Assembly: GCA_003168315.1 (NCBI GenBank)
Contig: PMSP01000125.1
Span: forward strand, 1 to 9,256
Reading direction: 5' to 3'
DNA from: Opitutaceae bacterium
Lineage (GTDB): Bacteria; Verrucomicrobiota; Verrucomicrobiia; Opitutales; Opitutaceae
DNA: 9,256 bases
Part shown: one piece after another, positions 1 to 5,830 of the stretch
Layout of the letters: the number at the start of each line of letters is the position of its first letter
Numbering within the stretch: position 1 is the first letter of the stretch
The notes under the pieces: generated by a model
What the model saw: only the letters and a program-made list of their open reading frames with translations
What the model was told of the DNA's origin: nothing
Databases searched by the model: none
Position numbers and translations under genes: made by a program

Positions 1-1
1 C

Positions 2-250
2 TACACGATCGGCCTCAACTACACGATCGCCGACAACAAGCGGCAGCTTTCGGGGGCCCATCTCTACGAGCGCGAGGGCGAGATCATCATCGTCGCCGAC
101 TTTGAGCACATCGGGGGCGGCCTGCTGGCGCGGACCCGCGACGGGTCGGCCCTGCTGGACGTGCCGCCCGGGTCCCTGAAACCGGGCACCTACCACGTGA
201 CCCTTGTGGGGGAGCGCGCGTCGCGGTCCTGGGACCTCCGCGTGCGCTAG
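2..250 (+). CDS. 3' end of an unrecognised protein (partial)
   Basis: This is the C-terminal 82 residues of a gene that begins before the window, ending in a TAG stop. The frame is supported by GC-rich third positions and an ordinary residue mix. The last 40 residues look beta-rich: alternating hydrophobics, then a segment reading LLDVPPGSLKPGTYHVTLVG and a final strand ending DLRVR. A 'small/Pro-Gly, PGTYxVxLVG' pattern like this is common at the end of Ig-like or jelly-roll beta domains that close extracytoplasmic or anti-sigma-like proteins. I do not recognise the family, and the beta-sandwich reading is inference. No signal peptide or membrane segment lies in the visible part. A hairpin follows the stop after 3 nt, and the next gene on the same strand starts about 130 nt later, so it probably ends its own transcript. 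Confidence 0.7.
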   Translation, partial: YTIGLNYTIADNKRQLSGAHLYEREGEIIIVADFEHIGGGLLARTRDGSALLDVPPGSLKPGTYHVTLVGERASRSWDLRVR

Positions 251-253
251 GTT

Positions 254-273
254 TTCCCGGCAGAATCCGGGAA
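254..273 (+). terminator. Hairpin after the first gene, possible terminator
   Basis: A perfect 7-bp inverted repeat (TTCCCGG and CCGGGAA) encloses the six-base loop CAGAAT, beginning 3 nt after the TAG stop of the partial gene. There is no T tract downstream, so this is not a textbook intrinsic terminator. It could be a U-less terminator or an mRNA 3'-end stabiliser. The position right behind a stop codon is the main argument for a role. Confidence 0.45.
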
Positions 274-378
274 TCCGATCATCCGGTAAAGGCGTCGCGC
301 CGGTCGGGTCGGCCGGGACAGCCGCCTGAGAGGTCCCTTGACGTACGGCGCCACTTGCCTGAGAACGCGATCCTGCCA

Positions 379-1722
379 ATGCCCAACGGAAACGGTCAGC
401 CGACCCCCGCCGCGCCCTCGCCCGCGCAGGCGACGACAATCAAGCCCACGGACCTGCGTGGGATCCTCCAGTACGTGCCGCGCTTCCAGGGCCAGATCTT
501 CGTCATCGCGATCGACGGCTCGATCGTGGCCGACGAGAACTTCGGCAACCTCCTTGTCGACATCGCGGTCCTCCGGAGCCTGGGGATCAAGGTGGTCCTC
601 GTCCACGGGATCGGGCACCAGCTGCAGGAGCTCTCCGCGCTCCGGGCGACGCCGATAACGAACAGCGACGGCTCCGGCGTCACGGACGCGGCCACTCTCG
701 ACCTCGCCATACGCGCCTCCTCCCGCGTCTCGCACCTCATCCTCGAGGGCCTGACGGGCAACTCGCTCAAGGCCGTCATCACGAACGCGGTCCGCGCGGT
801 TCCGGTGGGGATCATAAGGGGCGTGGACCAGCAGCTGACCGGCAAGGTCGACCGGATCGACAAGGACCTCCTGACGGCGCTGATCGAGCGCCAGGTGGTC
901 CCGCTGATCTCCCCGGTGGCGTTCGGGCCCGATGGCAAGTCGCTCAGGGTGAATTCGGACCTCCTCGCCGCCGAGATGGCCGAGGCCCTCCATGCGACGA
1001 AGATCATCTACCTGGCGCCGAGCCTCGGCCTCGAGATCGAGGGCGACGTGAGGCACGAGATCTCGGTCGACGCCCTGCGCACGCTCATGACCGAGCACCC
1101 GGAGCAGGTCGCCGAGTCCAGCCGGAGCAAGGCCACCTACGCCGTCAGGGCGATCGAGAGCGGCACGCCGCGGGTCCATATCGTCGACGGAAGGGTGTTC
1201 GACGGCCTCCTCAACGAGATATTCTCGAACGAGGGCGTCGGGTCCCTCGTCTACGGGAACGACTACCAGCAGATCCGCAAGGCGACGCGCCGGGACGCGC
1301 GGCTCCTCTACAACCTCACCCGCAACGCCGTCAGGCGTGAGGAGCTCATCCACCGCACGCAGCAGGCGATCGAGAAGAACATCGACCAGTTCTTCCTGTT
1401 CGAGGTCGACGAGGCCGTGGTCGCGTGCGTGACCCTCATGTTCTACGCGGACCAGCCCGAGACGGCGGAGGTCGGCTCCCTCTACGTGCTCCCGTTCTAC
1501 CACAACCGGGGGATCGGGAAGAAAATGGTCGAGTTCGCATGCCTCCAGGCGAAGGAGCGCGGCGCGAAGAAGATCATCGCCCTCTCGACCCAGAGCTTCG
1601 GGTTCTTCAGCAACGTGTGCGGGTTCGAGGAGAGCTCAAAGGACATCCTGCCCGAGGCGCGGCTGAAGCTCTATGACGATAACGGGCGCAACGCGCGCGT
1701 GCTCGCCAAAAATATTGGGTAA
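379..1722 (+). CDS. argA: N-acetylglutamate synthase (AAK-GNAT fusion), ArgA type
   Basis: The product transfers an acetyl group from acetyl-CoA to glutamate, the first step of arginine synthesis, in the cytoplasm. From the ATG at 379 it has 447 residues, close to the roughly 440 of classical ArgA. Residues 1-20 are a Pro/Ala-rich tail. Residues about 25-290 form an amino-acid-kinase fold with VVLVHGIG at 72-79, an asparagine/serine-rich substrate region (VNSDLLAAEMAEAL), and IVDGRV near its end. Residues about 300-447 form a GNAT domain with the acetyl-CoA loop at 375-380 (HNRGIG, His in the usual Gln/Arg place). The kinase lysine expected in the first glycine loop is absent (IAIDGS), which fits a non-catalytic arginine-sensing kinase fold, as known for bacterial ArgA. 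A TTG at 355 would add eight residues. I prefer ATG 379, though neither has a clear Shine-Dalgarno. No other arg gene is in the window. The stop TAA is at 1720-1722. Confidence 0.88.
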   Translation: MPNGNGQPTPAAPSPAQATTIKPTDLRGILQYVPRFQGQIFVIAIDGSIVADENFGNLLVDIAVLRSLGIKVVLVHGIGHQLQELSALRATPITNSDGSGVTDAATLDLAIRASSRVSHLILEGLTGNSLKAVITNAVRAVPVGIIRGVDQQLTGKVDRIDKDLLTALIERQVVPLISPVAFGPDGKSLRVNSDLLAAEMAEALHATKIIYLAPSLGLEIEGDVRHEISVDALRTLMTEHPEQVAESSRSKATYAVRAIESGTPRVHIVDGRVFDGLLNEIFSNEGVGSLVYGNDYQQIRKATRRDARLLYNLTRNAVRREELIHRTQQAIEKNIDQFFLFEVDEAVVACVTLMFYADQPETAEVGSLYVLPFYHNRGIGKKMVEFACLQAKERGAKKIIALSTQSFGFFSNVCGFEESSKDILPEARLKLYDDNGRNARVLAKNIG

Positions 1723-1746
1723 CCGAAACGGGGAACGTGGCGTCAC

Positions 1747-1769
1747 TGGGTATGTAGCAATACATCCCA
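1747..1769 (+). promoter_or_regulatory. GNRA-loop hairpin abutting the lipoprotein start codon
   Basis: TGGG (1747-1750), one unpaired T, and ATGTA (1752-1756) pair with TACAT (1761-1765) and CCCA (1766-1769) around the tetraloop GCAA. That gives nine pairs with one bulge, and the last paired base is the A of the ATG at 1769. The stem occupies the whole region where a Shine-Dalgarno would sit, and the next gene has none outside it. It may limit or time translation of the lipoprotein, or be a protein-binding site in DNA. A role as argA terminator is less likely because no T tract follows. Structure is seen; function is inferred. Confidence 0.45.
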
Positions 1770-2161
1770 TGAATACCAATACACTTACGGAAAACACGCG
1801 CTCCAGCCTCCTTCGGGCGGCCGCGGGCGCCGCGGCCATCGCCTCGGTGCTGGCCCTCACGCCAGGCTGCGTCGTTCGCGAGGCGCGCGCCCCGGTCGTC
1901 TATGAGCAGGCCGTCCCCCCGGGCCCCCCCGCCGAGGTCGTCGTCGACGAGGCTCCCCCGGCCCCGATTTACGAGACCGTCGGCATCGCCCCCGGTCCCG
2001 GATTTGTCTGGATCGGCGGCTACTACCACTGGTACGGCGGTCGCTGGCAGTGGTACCGCGGCCACTATGCCCGCCCGCCCCACCCGGGCGCGGCTTGGAT
2101 CGGCGCCCGCTACGAGTTCCGCGGCGGCCGCAGGGTCTACATCCGCGGGTACTGGCGCTGA
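1769..2161 (+). CDS. Small lipoprotein with YXWGXW-type aromatic repeats
   Basis: This is a predicted 130-residue secreted lipoprotein of unknown role. The start ATG 1769 is chosen because it gives a compact signal peptide: a polar N-terminus with Arg11 and Arg16, a hydrophobic run at 17-30 (AAAGAAAIASVLAL), then TPGC with the candidate lipid-bearing Cys34. The lipobox is imperfect, with Thr at -3 and Pro at -2. A Pro/Val/Glu-rich linker follows (about 37-70). The C-terminal 50 residues are rich in Trp, Tyr, Gly and Arg in two imperfect copies, one starting VWIGGYYHWYGGRWQWYRGH and the other AWIGARYEFRGG ending in YIRGYWR. This matches the YXWGXW (WXXGXW) repeat proteins found in many Gram-negative envelopes, whose function is poorly known. 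It follows argA by 46 nt on the same strand and meets a convergent gene downstream. An upstream in-frame start at 1673 inside argA is rejected. Confidence 0.8.
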   Translation: MNTNTLTENTRSSLLRAAAGAAAIASVLALTPGCVVREARAPVVYEQAVPPGPPAEVVVDEAPPAPIYETVGIAPGPGFVWIGGYYHWYGGRWQWYRGHYARPPHPGAAWIGARYEFRGGRRVYIRGYWR

Positions 2162-2173
2162 GGCCAAGGGGGT

Positions 2174-2203
2174 TGCGGGCCGGACGCCTAAGTCCGGCCC
2201 GTA
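2174..2203. terminator. Strong GC stem-loop between convergent genes, likely bidirectional terminator
   Basis: A 12-pair stem with one G-T wobble encloses the loop GCCTAA. The perfect core is GGGCCGGAC (2177-2185) against GTCCGGCCC (2192-2200), extended by TGC and GTA at the base. It fills the gap between the lipoprotein stop (2161) and the stop of the minus-strand ridA-like gene (2204), touching the latter. No T tract flanks either side, so it may work as a structure-dependent or mRNA-end-protecting hairpin. Its position between two convergent stops supports a shared 3'-end role. Confidence 0.7.
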
Positions 2204-2668
2204 TCAGTCCCTGACCTCGATCACGGCCTGGATCTCGGCGGTTGCGCCGCGGGGCAGGCCGTTCACGGCGACGGCCGCCCTCGCGTGGCGGCCGGCCTCG
2301 CCGAATACCTTCACGAATAGGTCGCTCGCCCCGTTGATGACGGCGGGGCTGTCGGTGAAGCCGTCGACGGCGTTCACGAATCCGCTGACAAACACGACGC
2401 GCGCCACGCGGTCCAGGGACCCGAGCGCGGCCCTCACGTTGGCGAGCGTCGTGAGCGCGCAGGCCTCGGCCGCCTTCGCGCCGCTCTCTACCGTCTGCTC
2501 GCGCCCCACGGCGCCCGCATGGGTCAGCCTGCCGTCGACCACGGGGAGCGTCCCCGCGCAGTAGAGGAGGTTGCCGGTCCGCACGGTGGGCACGTAGCTG
2601 CCGGCGGCGGCGGGCGGCTGGGGAAGCGTGAGGCCGAGTTCGGCGAGCCTGGATTCGGGGTTTGCCAT
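2204..2668 (-). CDS. RidA/YjgF-YER057c-UK114 family protein, 150-residue subclass
   Basis: This is a 154-residue cytoplasmic member of the RidA superfamily. It opens MANPESRLAELGLTLPQPP and continues with SYVPTVRTGNLLYCAGTLP, typical of the longer RidA-like branch rather than the 128-residue imine deaminase. Near the C-terminus, where true RidA has Arg-Leu-Pro with the catalytic arginine, this protein has Gly-Leu-Pro (NGLPRGATAEIQAVIEV). The key arginine is therefore absent, and deamination of reactive enamine/imine intermediates should not be assumed. The ATG at 2668 is favoured over upstream in-frame starts because the family homology begins there and a purine-rich GGGAGAGAG sits about 7-15 nt upstream. 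It is convergent with the lipoprotein and divergent from the NCS2 permease, 98 nt apart. The name RidA is a family label; the in vivo substrate is unknown. Confidence 0.85.
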   Translation of the reverse strand: MANPESRLAELGLTLPQPPAAAGSYVPTVRTGNLLYCAGTLPVVDGRLTHAGAVGREQTVESGAKAAEACALTTLANVRAALGSLDRVARVVFVSGFVNAVDGFTDSPAVINGASDLFVKVFGEAGRHARAAVAVNGLPRGATAEIQAVIEVRD

Positions 2669-2766
2669 GGGCCGACTCTCTCCCAGGCGCGCCGTCTTGA
2701 GAACAAAAAACTGGCGTTGCACGGGCGCCCGGGTTTCGCCACACAGTCCCCTGCCGACGGCCACGC
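2669..2766. promoter_or_regulatory. Divergent intergenic region (ridA-like / purine permease)
   Basis: These 98 bp must hold the promoters for both divergent genes. I see an A6 tract at 2705-2710 next to TTGAGAACAA (2697-2706, a weak TTG-N4-CAA dyad) and the 10-bp palindrome CGGGCGCCCG at 2722-2731. TTGAGA could serve as a -35 for the + strand, but no convincing -10 lies 16-18 nt downstream. No purine-riboswitch architecture is visible, and the space left is too short for one. Promoter location is inference. Confidence 0.35.
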
Positions 2767-4107
2767 ATGGTATCACGCTTCTTCAAACTCGAAAACCGCG
2801 GCACGACGCCGTTTCGGGAGTTTCAGGCGGGGCTGACAACGTTCGCCGCGATGGCGTACATCCTCGCCGTCAATCCCGATATCCTCGCCCACACCGGGAT
2901 GGATAAGGGCGCGCTGGTCACCGTGACCGCGATCACCGCCGCAGTGGCGACGACGCTGATGGCGCTTTTCACGAACTACCCGATCGCGATGGCGCCGGGG
3001 ATGGGGATCAACGCCTTCTTCACGTTCACCATCTGCCTGGCGAGGCACGAGCCGTGGCAGGAGGCGCTGGGGATGGTCATGATAAACGGCGTCATCTTCC
3101 TCTCGCTCTCCGTGTCGGGCGTCCGGGAGAAGATCATCGCGTCGATCCCGCTCGGCCTGAAGATCGCGGTCACCTGCGGCGTCGGCCTCTTCATAGCGTT
3201 CATCGGGCTGAAGAACGGCGGCGTCATCGTCGCCAATGACGCGACGTTCGTCGGGCCGTGGGACCACACGTCCGGCCCCGTCGCGCTTACACTAGCGGGG
3301 ATCATGCTCATTGCGCTTCTCGTCGCAAGGAAGGTGCCCGGGGCGATCGTCTTGGGTATATTGGCGATCACGATCGCCGGGCTCTTCACCTCGAACGGGG
3401 CCGGCGGGAAGGTAACGGACCTGAGCGCGGGGGTTTTCTCGATGCCCGCGTCGGCGTCGCCCGTCTTCCTGAAGCTGAGCTTCGGGTTCCTGAAGAGCTG
3501 GCCGGCGTTCTCAAAGGCCCTCCCCCTCATCTTCACCCTCCTCCTTGTCGACATGTTCGACAACATCGGCACCCTGATCGGCGTCACCAAGCGCGCCGGC
3601 CTCCTCGATGAGAACGGCCGCCTTCCGAAGGCGGGCCGCGCCCTTCTCGCCGACTCGATAGCGACGATCATCTCGGCGCTTTGCGGCACGTCGACCGTCG
3701 TCAGCTACATCGAGTCGGCCTCGGGCGTCGAGGCGGGCGGCCGCACCGGCCTCACGGCGATATGGGTGGCGATCTTCATGCTCGCGGCTCTCTTCCTCAC
3801 CCCGCTCATCCTCGCCATCCCGCCGTGCGCGACCGCGCCCGCCCTTGTGATCGTCGGGATATTCATGATGCAGTCCGTCGTGGAGATCGACATGTCGGAG
3901 TTCGAGACCGCCGCCCCCGCGGTCCTCACGATATTCGCGATACCGCTCACCTTCAGCATCGCGCAGGGGATCGGGATCGGCCTTATCTGCTCCGTCCTCC
4001 TCAGGGTCGGCCTCGGGAAGGCCCGGCAGGTCCCGTTCCTAGGCTACGCGGTCGCCTTCATGTTCTTCCTGTCGTTCTTCAAGATCTGGCCGTTCAGCTC
4101 GCCCTAG
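2767..4107 (+). CDS. NCS2 family purine permease, AzgA/PbuG-like
   Basis: This is a 446-residue inner-membrane transporter that probably imports purine bases (adenine, guanine, hypoxanthine) by ion symport. Diagnostic AzgA-branch blocks are present in order: FFKLENRGTTPFREFQAGLT at residues 5-24 leading into AMAYILAVNP; NYPIAMAPGMGINAFF at 70-85; LLVDMFDNIGTLIGV from about 259; and GTSTVVSYIES at 307-317 followed by GVEAGGRTGLTA. Asp262/Asp265 and Glu316 lie in the segments that form the nucleobase site in this family. Hydrophobic stretches fit the usual 12-14 membrane segments, and the length is normal. The start ATG 2767 is set by the N-terminal family motif; the Shine-Dalgarno is weak. It is the first gene of a same-strand run with the ABC permease (12 nt) and EamA (16 nt). 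Exact base preference cannot be read from sequence. The nearby secreted adenosine deaminase suggests salvage. Confidence 0.9.
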   Translation: MVSRFFKLENRGTTPFREFQAGLTTFAAMAYILAVNPDILAHTGMDKGALVTVTAITAAVATTLMALFTNYPIAMAPGMGINAFFTFTICLARHEPWQEALGMVMINGVIFLSLSVSGVREKIIASIPLGLKIAVTCGVGLFIAFIGLKNGGVIVANDATFVGPWDHTSGPVALTLAGIMLIALLVARKVPGAIVLGILAITIAGLFTSNGAGGKVTDLSAGVFSMPASASPVFLKLSFGFLKSWPAFSKALPLIFTLLLVDMFDNIGTLIGVTKRAGLLDENGRLPKAGRALLADSIATIISALCGTSTVVSYIESASGVEAGGRTGLTAIWVAIFMLAALFLTPLILAIPPCATAPALVIVGIFMMQSVVEIDMSEFETAAPAVLTIFAIPLTFSIAQGIGIGLICSVLLRVGLGKARQVPFLGYAVAFMFFLSFFKIWPFSSP

Positions 4108-4119
4108 GCGGTCGGAGCC

Positions 4120-5814
4120 ATGTCCAGGACCTCGGCCCGGCTCGTCTACCTCATAACGGCCGCGTTTTTCGCGGTGTTCTTCCTCTGGCCGGTGCTCCAG
4201 ATCCTGAAGGGGGGGTTCATCGACGCCGACGGGCGCCTGACCTTCGCGTTCCTCAGGACGCTCCTCTCGGACCCGACCTACCTCACGGCGCTCCGCAACT
4301 CCTTCCTGCTCGCGTGCGCCGGGACGACGATGGCGATCATGGTCGCCCTGCCCCTCGCGGTCATCTCCGACCGGTTCCTTTTCCCGATGAAGGGGTTCCT
4401 CAACTCCGCGGTGCTGGTCCCGATGATCCTGCCCCCCTTCGTGGGCGCGATCGGGATCAAACAGATCTTCGGGCAGTACGGCGCGGTCAACGCGCTCATA
4501 ATCGACCTCGGCCTCCGGCCGCATGGATGGGCGTTCGACTGGTTCGCGGCCAACCGGTTCTGGGGGGTCGCCGTCGTCGAGGCCCTCTCTCTCTACCCCA
4601 TCATCTACCTGAACGCGGTGGCCGCGCTGGCGAACATCGACCCCGCGATGGAGGAGGCGGCCCAGAACCTCGGCTGCACGGGACTGCGCCGCTTCTGGAA
4701 GATAACGCTGCCCCTCATCCACCCCGGGCTCTTCGCGGGCGGCACGATCGTCTTCATCTGGGTGTTCACCGAGCTCGGGACCCCGCTCGTATTCGACTAC
4801 TCGCAGGTGACGAGCGTCCAGATATTCTACGGCCTGAAGGACATCGGGGGCAGCCCGCTGCCCTACACGCTCGTGACGGTCATGCTCATGGCCTCGATCC
4901 TCATCTACGCGGTCGGAAAGGGGATCTTCGGGAGGACGGGCAACGCCATGATGGCCAAGGCGACGACGGCCGGCGGCGCGCGCGCCCTGCCCGCGGCGAA
5001 GGCGTGGCTCTGCACGCTCGCCTTCTGCGCGGTCACGTTTGTCGCCGTGCTGCCCCACCTCGGCGTGGTCCTGATCGCGTCCTCGAAGGACTGGTACGCG
5101 AGCGTGCTGCCGAAGGGATTCACGCTCGACAACTACCGCGCCGCGCTCGGGCACGACCTCACGGTCCCGGCAATCGCCAACAGCCTCAAGTTCGCGAGCG
5201 TCTCGACCGTCATAGACGTCCTCCTCGGCGTCGCGATCGCCTACGTCGTCGTCCGGACCAGGATGGCCGGCAGGCACGTGCTCGACTTCATGTCGATGCT
5301 GCCGCTCGCGGTGCCCGGGATCGTCCTTGCCTTCGGCTACCTCGCCATGTCGCAGCAGGGCCGGTTCTTCTCGTTCATAAACCCGGTCCAGAACCCGACG
5401 GTGCTCCTCATCATCGCCTACGCGCTCCGCCGCCTCCCCTATGTCGTCCGCTCGGCCGCGGCCGGCTTCCAGCAGACGAGCGTGACGCTGGAGGAGGCCG
5501 CCGAGAACCTCGGCTGCCCCCCCCTTCGCGCGATGATCAGGGTCACGCTGCCGCTGATCGCGGCCAACCTGATGGCGGGCGCCCTCCTCGCCTTCGCCTT
5601 CGCCATGCTCGAGGTCAGCGACTCGATCATCCTTGCCCAGAAGATGGTCTACTTCCCCATAACGAAGGCCATCCTCGAGCTCTTCCAGCTCCTCGGCGAC
5701 GGGAAGTTCCTCGCCTGCGCGCTCGGCGTGTGGGCGATGGTCTTCCTCGGCACAATGGTGGCCGGCGTGAGCCTGCTCCTCGGGAAGCGGCTGGGGGCCC
5801 TCTTCCGGGTGTGA
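4120..5814 (+). CDS. Fused double ABC transporter permease, iron(III)/FbpB-like
   Basis: This 564-residue inner-membrane protein contains two homologous permease halves, each with about six membrane segments. Each half carries the EAA loop that docks the ATPase: EEAAQNLGCTGLRRF at 178-192 and EEAAENLGCPPLRAM at 458-472, both followed by a TLPLI segment. A hydrophilic Ala/Gly/Lys-rich linker (about 265-290) joins the halves. This duplicated layout and length match the FbpB/SfuB ferric-iron and ThiP thiamine permeases, and some putrescine- or phosphonate-type systems. Iron is my best guess by general similarity, but the substrate is unproven because neither the periplasmic binding protein nor the ATPase is in the window. 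GGAG lies only 2 nt before the ATG, too close for a standard ribosome site. The gene follows the purine permease by 12 nt and precedes EamA by 16 nt. Its two EAA segments are nearly identical at DNA level. Confidence 0.88.
   Translation: MSRTSARLVYLITAAFFAVFFLWPVLQILKGGFIDADGRLTFAFLRTLLSDPTYLTALRNSFLLACAGTTMAIMVALPLAVISDRFLFPMKGFLNSAVLVPMILPPFVGAIGIKQIFGQYGAVNALIIDLGLRPHGWAFDWFAANRFWGVAVVEALSLYPIIYLNAVAALANIDPAMEEAAQNLGCTGLRRFWKITLPLIHPGLFAGGTIVFIWVFTELGTPLVFDYSQVTSVQIFYGLKDIGGSPLPYTLVTVMLMASILIYAVGKGIFGRTGNAMMAKATTAGGARALPAAKAWLCTLAFCAVTFVAVLPHLGVVLIASSKDWYASVLPKGFTLDNYRAALGHDLTVPAIANSLKFASVSTVIDVLLGVAIAYVVVRTRMAGRHVLDFMSMLPLAVPGIVLAFGYLAMSQQGRFFSFINPVQNPTVLLIIAYALRRLPYVVRSAAAGFQQTSVTLEEAAENLGCPPLRAMIRVTLPLIAANLMAGALLAFAFAMLEVSDSIILAQKMVYFPITKAILELFQLLGDGKFLACALGVWAMVFLGTMVAGVSLLLGKRLGALFRV
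4651..4677 (+). repeat. Direct repeat copy 1 (EAA loop of first permease half)
   Basis: This 27-bp stretch, coding EEAAQNLGC, matches the copy at 5491-5517 at 25 of 27 positions, including the identical end agaacctcggctgc. The copies are 840 bp apart, exactly 280 codons, so they stay in frame. The repeat reflects the internal duplication of the permease and conserved codon choice. Confidence 0.8.
5491..5517 (+). repeat. Direct repeat copy 2 (EAA loop of second permease half)
   Basis: Partner of the repeat at 4651-4677, coding EEAAENLGC. It differs at two bases, one silent (GCG/GCC) and one changing Gln to Glu. The surrounding DNA of the two halves is much less alike, so the match is local to the ATPase-docking loop. 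Confidence 0.8.
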
Positions 5815-5830
5815 CGCCTGCCCCCGCCCG

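Noticed and set aside
247..1503. 418-codon minus-strand frame opposite argA
   Set aside because: Composition is dominated by Arg, Asp, Val and Leu, as expected of an antisense shadow. The + strand argA reading has full-length family homology.
1673..1768. Longer N-terminus for the lipoprotein starting inside argA
   Set aside because: It would add 32 residues before the signal peptide, overlapping the argA end. The ATG at 1769 places the hydrophobic segment correctly for export.
2669..2766. Purine riboswitch before the NCS2 permease
   Set aside because: The gap is only 98 bp, shared with a divergent gene, and shows none of the three-helix pattern or conserved loop bases of purine riboswitches.
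2669..2776. Upstream extension of the ridA-like gene to an in-frame start near 2776
   Set aside because: The added residues do not resemble the family, would overlap the divergent purine permease start, and the ATG at 2668 has a purine-rich ribosome site.
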